A stretch of 64,000 bases of DNA from Halicephalobus mephisto (Eukaryota; Nematoda; Chromadorea; Rhabditida; Panagrolaimidae). The notes under the pieces are model-generated. The model made no database searches. It worked only from the letters and a program-made list of their open reading frames with translations, and had not been told where the DNA came from. Shown here one piece after another: positions 13,049-24,360 of the stretch. The stretch's first letter is position 1. The number at the start of each line of letters is the position of its first letter. A program made the translations under genes and the position numbers. The DNA lies in the NCBI GenBank assembly GCA_009193035.1, contig SWDT01000080.1:35772-99771 (forward strand), read 5' to 3'.

Positions 13049-15193
13049 ATGTTCGTTGCCGGAGGCTTTGGCATGGTTTACGATTTCCTCTGGGACTCGA
13101 TCGGGGTATGTTTTCTCAACAATGTCGGAGTTTGTGGAAAAATTGACATCAAAATAAAATTTTTATTTTAATTGAAACATTCGAACAGATAAATTAACAT
13201 CGAAATTTGCAGTTTGCTCGCAATATTCATGAAGATAAATCGAAATAAAACCTGCAATATGCTCGCAACGTTTAGGCGGACTGGTTGATCTCGAAATTGT
13301 CATCAAAGTAAAATCTGCAATATGCTTGCAACGTTTTGGTAGATTGATCTACATCAAAGTAAAATTTGCAATATTCAGGAAGATGAATCGAAAACCTGCA
13401 ACATGCTCGCAACATTTTGGCAGACTGGTCGATGTCGAAATTGTCATCAAAGTAAAATCTGCAATATGCTTGCAACGTTTTGGTAGATTGATCTACATCA
13501 AAGTAAAATTTGCAATATTCAGGAAAATAAATCGAAATAAAACCTGCAACATGCTCGCAACGTTTTGGCAGACTGGTTGATCTCGAAATTGTCATCAAAG
13601 TAAAATCTGTAATATGCTCGCAATATTTTGATAAGTCCATCTGTTTTATTCTTATGAAAAATTAAAATTTTTTAAAAAAATATTTTTAGGTATCTTTTTG
13701 TAAACTTACTTTCACAGTTGAAAAAAAAAGAATTCATCGTAATTTTCAGAAACTTTCATGATGAGAGTCAATTTCATTTTTTCAAATCTTTATTTTAATT
13801 TTATTTTAATTATACCTAAGAAATAATAATTTTCAGAAACTTTCGTGGCGAGAGTCAATTTCATTTTTTTTAAATTTATTTTTATATTATTTTAATTGTA
13901 TCTAAGAAAACTTTCGTGGTGAGAATTGACTTTTTTGAAAGTGATTTTTACCTAAAATTCTACCTATACCTAAAAACGAAAAACTTACTGATTTTTTTGT
14001 AAATTTTCACAATAAAATTCAATTTTTATATTTTTTATTAATCAAAATATGAAAAATGAAAATAATTCACTTTTGTAAATGAAAAATTTTTCCGGTCACT
14101 TTATCGAATTGTTTTTCGAAGAATGTGACTATGACCAGATTCCAATTTTTAATTTTAAATCCGTGCTTATTGTCTGATTGCGGTTTCCAAATTGTCCTTC
14201 ATTTTTCACACATATTCAAAGAACTTGTTGATGTTACTTTTTTACGAATTCTCCACATATCAGCTGGTCTGCGATGATTCTTGTCTTCTGTGTATTTCTG
14301 TCGCAGGAAATTTCTAGAAATTCTGAGGACGAAAGTCCCTGAGGGGCGGTGTTCCAAATTAAGTGTTAATTTGCGACAGTGAAGTCGTTCAGAAGTTAGA
14401 ATTCAGAACGAAGAAGATGAATTACCAAAAATCATAGTAAATTATTACTTTATTTAATTACTCTAATAAATCCAAAAATTATAATTTAAAAAGAACTAGT
14501 CAATTAAGAAAAGTCAGATTTTTTTACAGTAAATACCATTACAGTAGCCTCTCAAAACCTATGTCCTCTACTAGTGTATAGGTGTATTGTAGCAGGAAAT
14601 GGAAAGATTCTCAGCACGAAAGTCCCTGAGGCGCGGTGTTCCAAATTAAGTGTTAATTTGCAACAATGAAGTCGTTCAGAAGTTAGAATTCAGAACGACG
14701 AAGTTGAACTACCAAAAATGATTGTAAATTATTGTTTTAATTACTCTAATAAATCCAAAAATTATAATTTAAAAATAATTAATCAATTAAGAAAGGTCAG
14801 ATTTTTTTACAGTATCTTTGGGGCTTACTGTACTTGGTCATTTTTATATAATGTTGTCAGTTTGCCGGACTTGGATCTCGTGATTTATCTAGTTATACTT
14901 GATGACTGGAAACCATTTAACAATTGAGAACTGTACAATTTAGAAAAAAATCGAAAATAACAATTCAAATCTGGGCCAATCATGGCTTTCTAAAATTGGA
15001 AAAACTGGCCAAACCGCCCGATTTCTCGGAGCGACTATTTTCGCTCATTTTTTATCTTCTTTATTTTTTTGTTTTTTAATTTTTTTAGAAACACCTGTCT
15101 TCAATGGGTTACTCATACCGTAGGATAATCGCTCTCTCGCGGCAGTTGATCCCCTGTGATATTTTTTTGAAATTATTTGTTATTTTTATATGA
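13049..15193 (+). CDS. Possible two-exon micro-gene (about 53 aa)
   Basis: Exon 1 would be 13049-13105: ATG followed by MFVAGGFGMVYDFLWDSIG and a GTATGT donor, in a short patch of normal composition within A/T-rich DNA. A candidate second exon starts at 15089 after TTTTTTAG, is in frame (KHLSSMGYSYRRIIALSRQL onward) and stops at TGA 15191-15193. The joined protein has no recognisable domain. The intron would contain the left arm of the inverted repeat described at 14307. The link between the two exons is speculative; exon 1 alone is the stronger signal. Confidence 0.22.
13200..13640. repeat. Tandem repeat, unit about 170-180 bp
   Basis: Two and a half copies of a compound unit containing CTGCAATATGCTTGCAACGT, TTTGGTAGATTGATCTACAT and ATTGTCATCAAAGTAAAATC. 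Open frames on both strands here repeat in step with the unit and are not genes. Confidence 0.75.
14307..14815 (+). repeat. Left arm of a ~0.5-kb inverted repeat (two tandem units)
   Basis: Two units about 287 bp apart, each with a CACGAAAGTCCCTGAGG / GGACGAAAGTCCCTGAGG core followed by TTCCAAATTAAGTGTTAATT and GAAGTCGTTCAGAAGTTAGA. The whole dimer is repeated in reverse orientation at 18915-19412, with the same order of units, so the acyltransferase gene lies between the two arms. The outer edge is TTTCTAGAAATTCTGAGGAC and the inner edge GAAAGGTCAGATTTTTTTAC. I see no transposase and no clear target-site duplication. Confidence 0.8.
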
Positions 15194-15831
15194 AATTTAT
15201 CCTTACCTAAATTGATCCAGTATGTTAATCAAAAACTTAAATATTCCGAATTCGATATATAAAAATCCTAAAATGAACGTGAATTGAAGAAAAAAAATAT
15301 TTTCGATAAAGTTTTGAGGATTAGGATTTTCGAATATTTATTAGTATTTTCATATATGAAAATCGACCTTAGAAGACGAACAAAGCCTTTTATATTCAGT
15401 TTACCTTAATTAAAAGTTTCTAAATTTCTCCAGTCAGAATATAATTTTTAAAAATTAATCACAAAACAACTTCCACTCAAAATCAAACTTACGTAAATTA
15501 TTTTATTTTCTAAAAGTTTTAAAATTTCGCGTTGAGACCGTTTCGTGAAATGTTCATATATGAATTTTATAGATATTATTACTAATTACGAAATAATCAT
15601 ATAATAAAACTAAAATTATTATTTACTTTCTAAAAGTTTTAAATTTTCGCGTTGAGACCATTTCGTGAAATGTTCATATATGAATTTTATAAATATTTTT
15701 AATCATTACGAAATAATCATATAATAAAACTAAAATTATTATTTACTTTCTAGAAACTTTAAAATTTCGCGTCGAGACCGTTTCGTGAAAAAGTTGAATT
15801 TTTTATGATTTTTTTGAAGCACTAACCAGAG
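15194..15831. repeat. Upstream region of the acyltransferase gene with three ~119-bp repeats
   Basis: From about 15490 to 15790 three copies of a roughly 119-bp unit are seen, each with AAATTTCGCGTTGAGACC followed by GTTTCGTGAAATGTTCATAT. The stretch before it is AT-rich. No TATA box stands out before the start codon at 15832; the sequence just before it (ACTAACCAGAG then ATG) could act as a trans-splice acceptor. Confidence 0.5.
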
Positions 15832-18642
15832 ATGTCGTCGAAGAATGATGCATCCGAAAAGGCCCGGATCTACGCCGAACACCAAGGATACCTTCTGAAG
15901 CGGTTTTTAAATTATTTAAGTTGCAAATGGAATTCCTTTCTTCAACTTCTGGGTGTGATGCACTTTGTTTTCGTCTGGATCGTCCTCCCCATCATGTCCA
16001 CTTGGCTTCCGTTTTATATTTTATTTTACACGTCCTTCTGGTGGGCAGCAGCATTGTATGGAATATGGTATTTCTATGATTTCGACACTCCTGCAAAGGG
16101 ATCGAGAAAATGGGTAAGTTTTCAATTTATGTATTAATTTTCGAAATTCATATATTAATTTTCGAAATCCATATATCAATTTTCAAAATCGATAATAAAT
16201 CTTTAGGATTCATATATCAATTTTCGAAATCCATAATAAATCTTTAGGATTCATATATCAATTTTCGAAATCCATAATAAATCCTTAGGATTCATATATC
16301 AATTTTCAAAATTCATATATAAATCTTCAAAATTCATATATTAACTTTCTGATTTTCTTGATCTTCATTTATTTTAGCCTTATTATCGGAAGTTAAGGGT
16401 CTGGAAGTGGTTTGCGGAGTACTTTCCTGTCAAAGTAGTCAAAACAGTGGACCTAAAAGGCGATAAAAACTATATTCTCGGGTTTGTTTTTTATAATTTA
16501 AAGTCTAAAATTAGTTTTTCTAGTTGTCATCCTCACGGCGTCTTCAGTATCGGCGCTTTCACTGCTCTGTGTACGGATGCGAACGGATTTGGAGAACTTT
16601 ATCCAGAATTGGATCCGACGATTCTGACGCTAAATGGACAGTTTTATTTTCCTTTCCGGAGAGAAATTGGCGAATTTTTGGGTAAAGTTTTTTTAAAAAT
16701 TAAACTAACAGTAGAACCCTAGTTTCGTCATCGTAGAAATGCCCCTACGGGAATCTTCCTCATTTTAGGTATTTCTGAATCTATTATTTTTGTAAATTTT
16801 TTCACGAATATGGAGGATGAATTTATCACTTGACTTTGAAAATAAGAAATTTTAATTTTTTGGAAATGAACATCTTAATCAATTTTTGAATCTTTGGGAT
16901 TGAATATCTCTGCTGTGAATGAGCCGTTAAATAATCTTTGAGTGGATTTTATCAATTTATACATAAATCTCCTAAAAATCAATATTTAAAATTTCTACGA
17001 ATAAATTTAATTAATTTATACATAAATCTCTTAAAAATCAATATCTAAAATTTCTAAGGATAAATTTAATTAATTTATATATAAATTTCTTAAAAATCAA
17101 TATCTAAAATTTCTACGAATAAATTTAATTAATTTATATATAAATTTCTTAAAAATCAATATCTAAAATATCTACGAATAAATTTTATCAATTTATACAT
17201 AAATCTCTTAAAAATCAATATAAAAATTTCTAAGGATAAATTTAATTAATTTATATATAAATTTCTTAAAAATCAATATCTAAAATATCTACGAATAAAT
17301 TTTATCAATTTATACATAAATCTCTTAAAAATCAATATTTAAAATTTCTACGAATAAATTTAATTAATTTATACATAAATCTCTTAAAAATCAATATAAA
17401 AATTTCTAAGGATAAATTTCTTAAAAATCAATATCTAAAATTTCTAAATTAATCCTATGATTATTCATTCATTGACTATTTAATGAGAATGAATAATCCA
17501 ATCAACTAATTTTTGCTGACAGCTGAAGTTTTTAATATTTTTATGTGTGCTTTAAATTAGAAATAATGATTTACAATTCAAACACAATAGTTTGTTTTCT
17601 ATGAAGGATTTTTGGGATTAGTCATGAATTTTTGGATATTTATTAATACTTTTATAAATAATTATTTTTTTATAGAGTGGACAGAAGATGATGTATTTCG
17701 TATACCGTAATTTAGAGGGTTCTAGATGGAATATAATTCAAAAAATTAATTGCGAAATAGTTTTTGAAAAGTCAAAATTTTAAATTACTTGAGTTTTTAG
17801 AAATTCGCATTTAAATAATTTCGTAAAAAAGGTTCTATATGATTTTTACAATTCCGATTACTAAATTGCCATTTTGTAAAATCAGAATTTTAGACTACTT
17901 TGATTCTTAAAAAGTTCTAAAAATTCCCTTCAAAACAGTTTTATAAAAAAGTTTATATGTGATTTTTATAATATTTGATTGATTTTGAAATTGTATCAGA
18001 TTACGAAATAATTGTTATAAAATTTAAAATATAGATTAATATAACTTAAAAAAATTAAAAATAAATTTCCTTAAAAACTAAAAAAATTTTATGTATTTTT
18101 TATTTTTAGGTGGTTGTGAAGTGTCCAAAAAATCCCTCACATGGCTTCTGAAGAATCCAGGAAAAGGAAGAATCATCGGCATAGTGATTGGTGGAGCAGA
18201 AGAAGCCCTAGATTCCTGTCCTGGAACTCATAATTTGAATATTCTTTCCAGAAGCGGATTTTGTTATTATGCTATTACAACAGGAGCGGATATTGTGCCA
18301 TCTTATAGTTTTGGAGAAAATGATGTATATGATCAGACAGTTCCAAATCCTCGTGGATCGAGAATTAGAATAATTCAGTCAATAATTAAAAAAAAATTTG
18401 GTTTTTGTCCTCCATTTTTTAATGGATGTGGAATATTTTCGAAGAAAAATGGACTTTTGCCTTACAAGAAAGCAGTAACTACTGTAATTGGTGCCCCTAT
18501 TGGTGTTCCACATGACCCTAATCCGTCGAAGGAGTTGATCAAGAAGGTCCATGATAAGTACTGTAAGGCCCTGATTGACCTTTTTGAAAAACACAAGAAA
18601 AACTACGGGATCGATGAAGATGTACATCTTAATCTTCACTGA
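15832..18642 (+). CDS. DGAT2/MOGAT-family acyl-CoA:acylglycerol acyltransferase, 358 aa
   Basis: Exons 15832-16113, 16378-16481, 16524-16681 and 18110-18642 join with consistent phases to 358 residues, the usual length for this family. Enzymes of this family esterify mono- or diacylglycerol (or wax/retinol acceptors) with acyl-CoA in the endoplasmic reticulum. Visible features are an N-terminal hydrophobic hairpin (about residues 38-75, ending YDFDTP), the family HPHG signature at residues 131-134 split by the 42-nt second intron, a YFP motif near 170, GGAEEAL at about residue 206, and the PSYSFGEN block. DGAT2, MOGAT and AWAT-type members cannot be told apart by eye. The third intron (1.4 kb) is mostly 60-bp tandem repeats. 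The gene is enclosed by inverted repeat arms at 14307-14815 and 18915-19412. Confidence 0.93.
16940..17450. repeat. ~60-bp tandem array in intron 3 of the acyltransferase gene
   Basis: About eight copies of a unit containing TTTATACATAAATCTCTTAA, AAATCAATATCTAAAATTTC and TACGAATAAATTTAATTAAT; copies differ by small substitutions and a few deletions. Confidence 0.8.
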
Positions 18643-18914
18643 AGTGCCGGTATACTGTATGGTGGTTTTAATAACTGTTTATTGGAATTATGGAAAATGA
18701 TAAAAATAGAAAAAATTGACTTTGTGCTGTTACAAAAATATTTTTAATTTGATAAGTTTGGCTAAAAATACACTTACAGGTGTAATTTTAGTTGTTTTAA
18801 TGTTTGATATGATGTATTTTTTTTAATACTGAGTTTTAAACAGTGTTTTAGAAATTAAAAGTAGATATTTTTGCGAAAATGTCTCGACGAGAATTTTTCA
18901 AGTTTTTGCTGGTG

Positions 18915-19412
18915 TAAAAAAAATTAGACTTTTCTTAATTGATTAATTATTTTTAAATTATAATTTTTGGATTTATTAGAGTAATTAAAGTAATAATTTA
19001 CTATGATTTTTGGTAATTCAACTTCTTCGTTCTGAATTCTAACTTCTGAACGACTTCACTGTTGCAAATTAACACTTAATTTGGATCCCCGCGCCTCAGG
19101 GACTTTCGTGCTGAGAATCTTTCCATTTTCTGCTACAATACTACTATACACTAGTAGAGGACATAGGTTTTGAGAGGCTACTGTAATGGTATTTACTGTA
19201 AGAAAATCTGACTTTTCTTAATTGACTAGTTCTTTTTAAATTATAATTTTTGGATTTATTAGAGTAATTAAAGTAATAATTCACTATGATTTTTGGTAAT
19301 TCATCTTCTTCGTTCTGAATTCTAACTTCTGAACGACTTCATTGCTGCGAATTAACACTTAATTTGGATCCCCGCGCCTCAGGGACTTTCGTCCTCAGAA
19401 TTTCTAGAAATT
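18915..19412 (-). repeat. Right arm of the ~0.5-kb inverted repeat
   Basis: Reverse-complement copy of 14307-14815 with the same two-unit order. It starts about 270 bp after the acyltransferase stop codon. The outer edge is CCTCAGAATTTCTAGAAATT, matching the left arm until the flanks diverge. A GTCCCTGAGG-type core appears here as CCTCAGGGACTTTCGT at about 19095 and 19378. Confidence 0.8.
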
Positions 19413-20480
19413 TTCTACTATTACTGGATTCTAAAAATTTCTCTTTTGAAAGATTCTAGAAAAATCCTGAAATTTTTGGAAAATTCTAACAATATTCGAA
19501 ATTTTGTGAGATTTTAGAAATTTCGAAAATTAGGAAATTCTAAAAATTTTGAAAATTAGGAAATTCTAAAAATTTTTATTTGATTTTTGAAAATTCCCCA
19601 TAAATTTTAAAAAATTAAAAAACCTAAAATATTTTCAGAAATTTCAAAATTGTATTTTAAATTTCGAAAATTTACAATTTTTACAAAATTCCGGAAATTT
19701 TTAAAAACTTGGGAATTTTTTTATTTTATAATTTAAATTTTTTTATTTCATAATTAAATTTTTTTATTTTATAATTAAATTTTTTTATTTTATAATTTAA
19801 ATTTTTTTATTTTATAATTTAAATTTTTTATTTTATAATTTAAATTTTTTTATTTCATAATTAAATTTTTTTATTTTATAATTTAAATTTTTTATTTTAT
19901 AATTTAAATTTTTTTATTTCATAATTAAATTTTTTTATTTTATAATTTAAATTTTATGTTTATTTATTTATTCATTAAATTCGCAATGGTCTGTTAATTT
20001 TCGAAATTACCCGAATACTCTGTGCTTCAAAAAATGATGTTATGTATGAACTTTAAGCCAGTTTTAAAAAAAAAAAAGACTTCAGCAAAAGTAGGAACCT
20101 ATTCAATGGGTCTTTGTATTCTGGTTTTTTCGGCTTGTTTTATTCCAGAACTTTTTTGTTGTTGTTAAATTTTCGAAGAAAAGTATGCTCAATCTGAGGA
20201 TAATGTCCACGGATAGGACGTAGGTAAAGTATAGTGAATACGGTATATAGGACATGGTATATAGGAGTACGGTATATATGAAAAAGGTATATAGGAATAC
20301 AATATATAGGAGTACGGTATATAGGAGTACAGTATATATGAAAAAGGTATATAGGAATACAGTATATAGAAATACGGTATATAGAAATACGATATATATG
20401 AATACGGTATATAGAAATACAGTATATATGAAAAAGCTATATATGAAAAAAATAATAGATCAGAGAAAATCAAGGATTTA
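19413..20480. repeat. Tandem arrays: TTTATAATTTAAATTTTTT and GGTATATAGGAATAC
   Basis: Positions 19715-19960 repeat a unit of about 19-20 bp (TTTTATTTTATAATTTAAAT). Positions 20235-20450 repeat a unit of about 17-18 bp, GTATATAGGAATACGGTATA with AAAAAG variants; the Tyr-Ile-Pro and Val-Tyr-Arg-Asn reading frames here are produced by the array and are not genes. Confidence 0.8.
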
Positions 20481-23250
20481 GAATTTACTTTTATGTTCTA
20501 CTATGAACTACTAGATATTGAAAAAATGATTATCCAGAGTGTGTTAGTCCTCATGTTCTTAGACTCCCTGACCCTAATAGTGACTGATTAGAGTGGAAGA
20601 CTGTTGTTTTCAGTCACTATCCTTTGGTTTTTACAGTAACTTTAAATTTGTAATTTTTGTAAGAATAGTGGTTGTTGGGTTTTTGAAAAAAGTAAATTTA
20701 ACCTAAGAACAGTATTTATGGATAGAACAGATAAAGTATAATAAATACGGTATATATGAAAAAAGTGATAAATCAGACAAGACCGAAAATTTAGGGTTTT
20801 TTTTTACATGTTATTACGAACTTTTAAATACTGAAAATAATCACTATCCAAAGTATCTTAATTTTCATGTTATCTTGAATTTCTCCGATTTCGATAATAA
20901 TTATTTTTATGGATTTAATTTTTGCAAAAAGGAATATCAAAGATGGAATTTTAGAGGAAATAAAATTTATAGTTACATCGGTGTAAAAAGTTCGGAAATT
21001 TTTGCAAAATTTTCACCAGACGAACTTTTGGAATTTTTAAATTTTATTAAATTTCCGAAGGTTGCAGAAAATTCCTGAATAGATTGTCAAATGTTCTAGA
21101 GAACTTTTATGGTCTTCCAGAATTCAAAAAAGATATAAAACTAATATCCGATTGATGAAGAATCTGACAGCCTATACAAGATTCTAGAAAATTTCAAAAT
21201 TTCTGACTAAATTATGGAAGCTTGTAGACCTTTATATATGACTTTTGGATGACTTCATAAATTTTTTTGAATCTTGGAAAGTTATAAAATTCTAGAAAAT
21301 TTCGAAATTTCTAATAGGACCATGGAAGCTTATAGAACTTTATCCGAAATTCTAGATGACTTCATAAATTTTTTTTAGTCCTAGAAAGTTATAAGATTCT
21401 AGAAAATTTCGAAGTTTCTGACTAAATTATGGAAGCTTCTAGACCTTTATGTAGGGTTTCTGGATGATTTCATAATCTTTTGCTGCAGTCTGGAAAGCTA
21501 TAGATTCTGAAAATTTCAATAAAATTCTAAAAGCTTGTAGAAACTTATGAGATTTCTGAAAATTCAACAATCTTCTACAGTATTTTGAAATCTAAATTTT
21601 TCTACAGTATCCTAGAATTTTCTATATTTTTCTACAGTACTCTAAAATCTTTTAGAATTTTCTACAATATCCTATAGTCTTCTAAATTTTTTTACAGTAT
21701 CCTAAAATCTAAAATTTTTTACAGTATCCTAAAATCTAAAATTTTTTACAGTATCTTACAGTCTTCTAAATTTTTTTCAGTACCCTAAAATCTTCTAGAA
21801 TTTTCTACAGTATCTTAAAATTTCCCAAATTTTCCTACAGTATCCCATAATTAAAAAAGTACTTTGACTTCAAAAACTAAAAATTTTTTATTCTATAATT
21901 TTGACCAAAGTTCAAAATAATAATTCTCAATTTTTTGAAAATTAATGTTCCAAAAATTTTGCAAAATTTGTCCCTCGATAAAACTTCATATTCTGAATCC
22001 ATTTATTTCTAACATGACTTAATTCCTGAATTTTATGAGTTTTGAATATCCGGTCCGAGTTCGAAATTCGATTCGGAAAAATTTGGAAACTCACGAAACG
22101 GTTCCGTTTTTGAAACTGACTCGGCCGAAAATTCCAAAATTGTATTACTTTCGAATTCGACGGAAATCAAAGTTAAATAAATTTTTTTTTTTTTTGGAAT
22201 TTTTAAAATTCTGGTCGTGACTGATTTTTATTTATAATTTTGCAAGTTTTTTTTGGACATTCGGGGCTCAGCAGGAGGAATTCCGAAAAAGGAAATGAAG
22301 ATGTTTAAAAAATGACGTTTTTTGTGTTCTTAAATTTTTTAAAAACTACAATTTTTCAAAATTGAACACTAATTCCGAAAAAAATGCGAAATTTTAATTC
22401 TTCAAAATTTTTGTTTTCAAAATTTTGTAATAAAATTTTTTAAAATTTCTGTGATTTCGAAAATGTCTAAAAATTAAAAAAAAATAAAATTTTTTAAAAT
22501 TTCTGTGATTTCGAAAATGTGTAAAAATTTAAAAAAATGAAATTTTTTAAAATTTCTGCGATTTCGAAAATGTGTAAAATTTAAAAAAATGAAATTTTTA
22601 ATATTATAATTAAAAATAGAAATTTTAAAAATAAAATTTATTTTTTTTTAAAGTTCTTACAAAATTAAAAATTTATGTTTAAGAATTTTTTAGAAATAAA
22701 TTTTATTTTTTTTTTAATTTTTAAGATTTTTTAATTTTTTTAAAATTTTAAAAATTTTCTAAATTTTTAATTTTTTTTAAATTTTATAATTTTTTAAATT
22801 TTTTTAAATTTTATAATTTTTTAAATTTTAAAAAAATCCCGGAAGTTCGTTTTTGAAAAGTTTTATAATTAAATTTGTTTCAATTTTTATAAAATTAAGA
22901 AACTTAAAATTTTCAAAACTGCTCGAAAATTTCTGACATTTTAAAAAAATTTTTAAATTTAATTTTAATATAATTTTGAAGCTGATGTCTAAAAAGACAA
23001 ATTTTTAAAGTTGTTAGAAAATCCAGAAAATTCGTAATGTTATTGATTTTTAACTTTTATATTTATAAAAATAAAATTTCGCAAAAATTTTTAGATTTTT
23101 GATATTTTTAAAATTTTCCAAAATTGCAAAATTCTGAAATTTTTAAATTTTTAAAAATTCGTAAAATTTTGGAACGTTTTAAAATTAAGTAAAAATTTTT
23201 TAAAATGTTGTTAAAATTTAAATTGAAATATTTTTGTAAAAATATATTGT
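20481..23250. other. AT-rich region without a supported gene
   Basis: A weaker copy of the GGTATATAG repeat context appears near 20700-20760. Positions 21540-21850 carry loose repeats of about 30 bp (CCTAAAATCTTCTAGAATTTTCTACAGTAT). A 61-codon open frame at 22035-22220 (beginning MSFEYPVRVRNSIRK) has more normal composition but no splice sites or homology that I recognise. The rest is A/T-rich sequence. Confidence 0.4.
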
Positions 23251-23254
23251 TTAC

Positions 23255-23710
23255 ATTTTGACTACAGTAAACTTTGATGTTTTTGGAAATTTAAAAATTC
23301 GTGTCGAGACGATTTTTAACATTGTTTACATTCCAATTACAGTAAACTTTGATATTTGTAAAAACTTTAAATTTCTTGTCGAGACAATTTTTAATATTTT
23401 TTACATTCCAATTACAGTAAACTTTGATGTTTTTGGAAATTTAAAAATTCGTGTCGAGACGATTTTTAACATCCCAATTACAGTAAACTTTGATGTTTGT
23501 AAAAACTTTAAATTTCTTGTCGAGACAATTTTTACGAACATTGTTTAAATTCCAACTACAGTAAACTTTGGTATTTTTGGGAATTTAAAAATTCGTGTCG
23601 AGATGATTTTTAACATTGTTTACATCCCAATTACAGTAAACTTTGATGTTTGTAAAAACTTTAAATTTCTTGTCGAGACAATTTTTAATATTTTTTACAT
23701 TCCAACTACA
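23255..23710. repeat. ~72-bp tandem array carrying a GTCGAGAC motif
   Basis: About six copies alternate between two forms: ACAGTAAACTTTGATGTTTT followed by TTCGTGTCGAGACGATTTTT, and GATGTTTGTAAAAACTTT followed by TTCTTGTCGAGACAATTTTT. The alternation suggests that a two-unit repeat was amplified. Confidence 0.8.
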
Positions 23711-24360
23711 GTGTAGTTATTTAAAGATGTTGCTACATGATTTTCCTATACTTTTTTATTGAAATTTTATTTTTATCACATACATGACCTTGAACTTTCG
23801 ACGTGAGGAAAAAAACCCGGAACGTTTTTTTTTTGCAAATTCGAACAGGATTTAAAAACCTTCTTGACTGGCCAGTTTTGATGTTAAATATGATTATCGG
23901 AGATTCTGGATATTGGATTATCATTTGGAAGATTTTCTTTGAAAATATTATTTTTGATTTTTGGTTTTTTTTTGAAATTTTTATTTTAAAAAAACTTGAA
24001 TAATTATTTTTTATAAAATTTGGTTTTTTTATGATTGTTTATTTCCAAAGTAATTATAAAAAAAAGAACTACTTATTCGAAACATGTTTTTTAAAAAATA
24101 ATGATGAATTTTAAAAATCTGAAAATTAAAATTTCGCAAATTTAAAATTTTTTGTGAAAAATTTTATTAAATTGTTCTAATTTGGCGGAAATTAAATAAA
24201 TAAAATAAATTTTCGAATTTTTTTTATCATTTTTAAATAATTTTGTTTTTTAAATACAAAATTTCAAAATGATTTTTATTTTAAAAATCAAACATTCGAA
24301 AATTTCTAATTTCATAATTTAATTATTAAACTATTTAGTTTTCTGTTCTAAAGTTAATTA
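23711..24360. other. AT-rich spacer
   Basis: Mostly A/T-rich sequence with short open frames of biased composition on both strands around 23733-24003. I see nothing that I can support as a gene or RNA. Confidence 0.4.

Noticed and set aside
14320..14345. GGACGAAAGTCCCTGAGG resembling a hammerhead ribozyme core
   Set aside because: The GAAA is the loop of a GGAC/GTCC hairpin and no CUGANGA with a suitable stem II is found in the right place.
20189..20481. 94- and 75-codon open frames
   Set aside because: Produced by the GTATATAGGAATAC tandem array.
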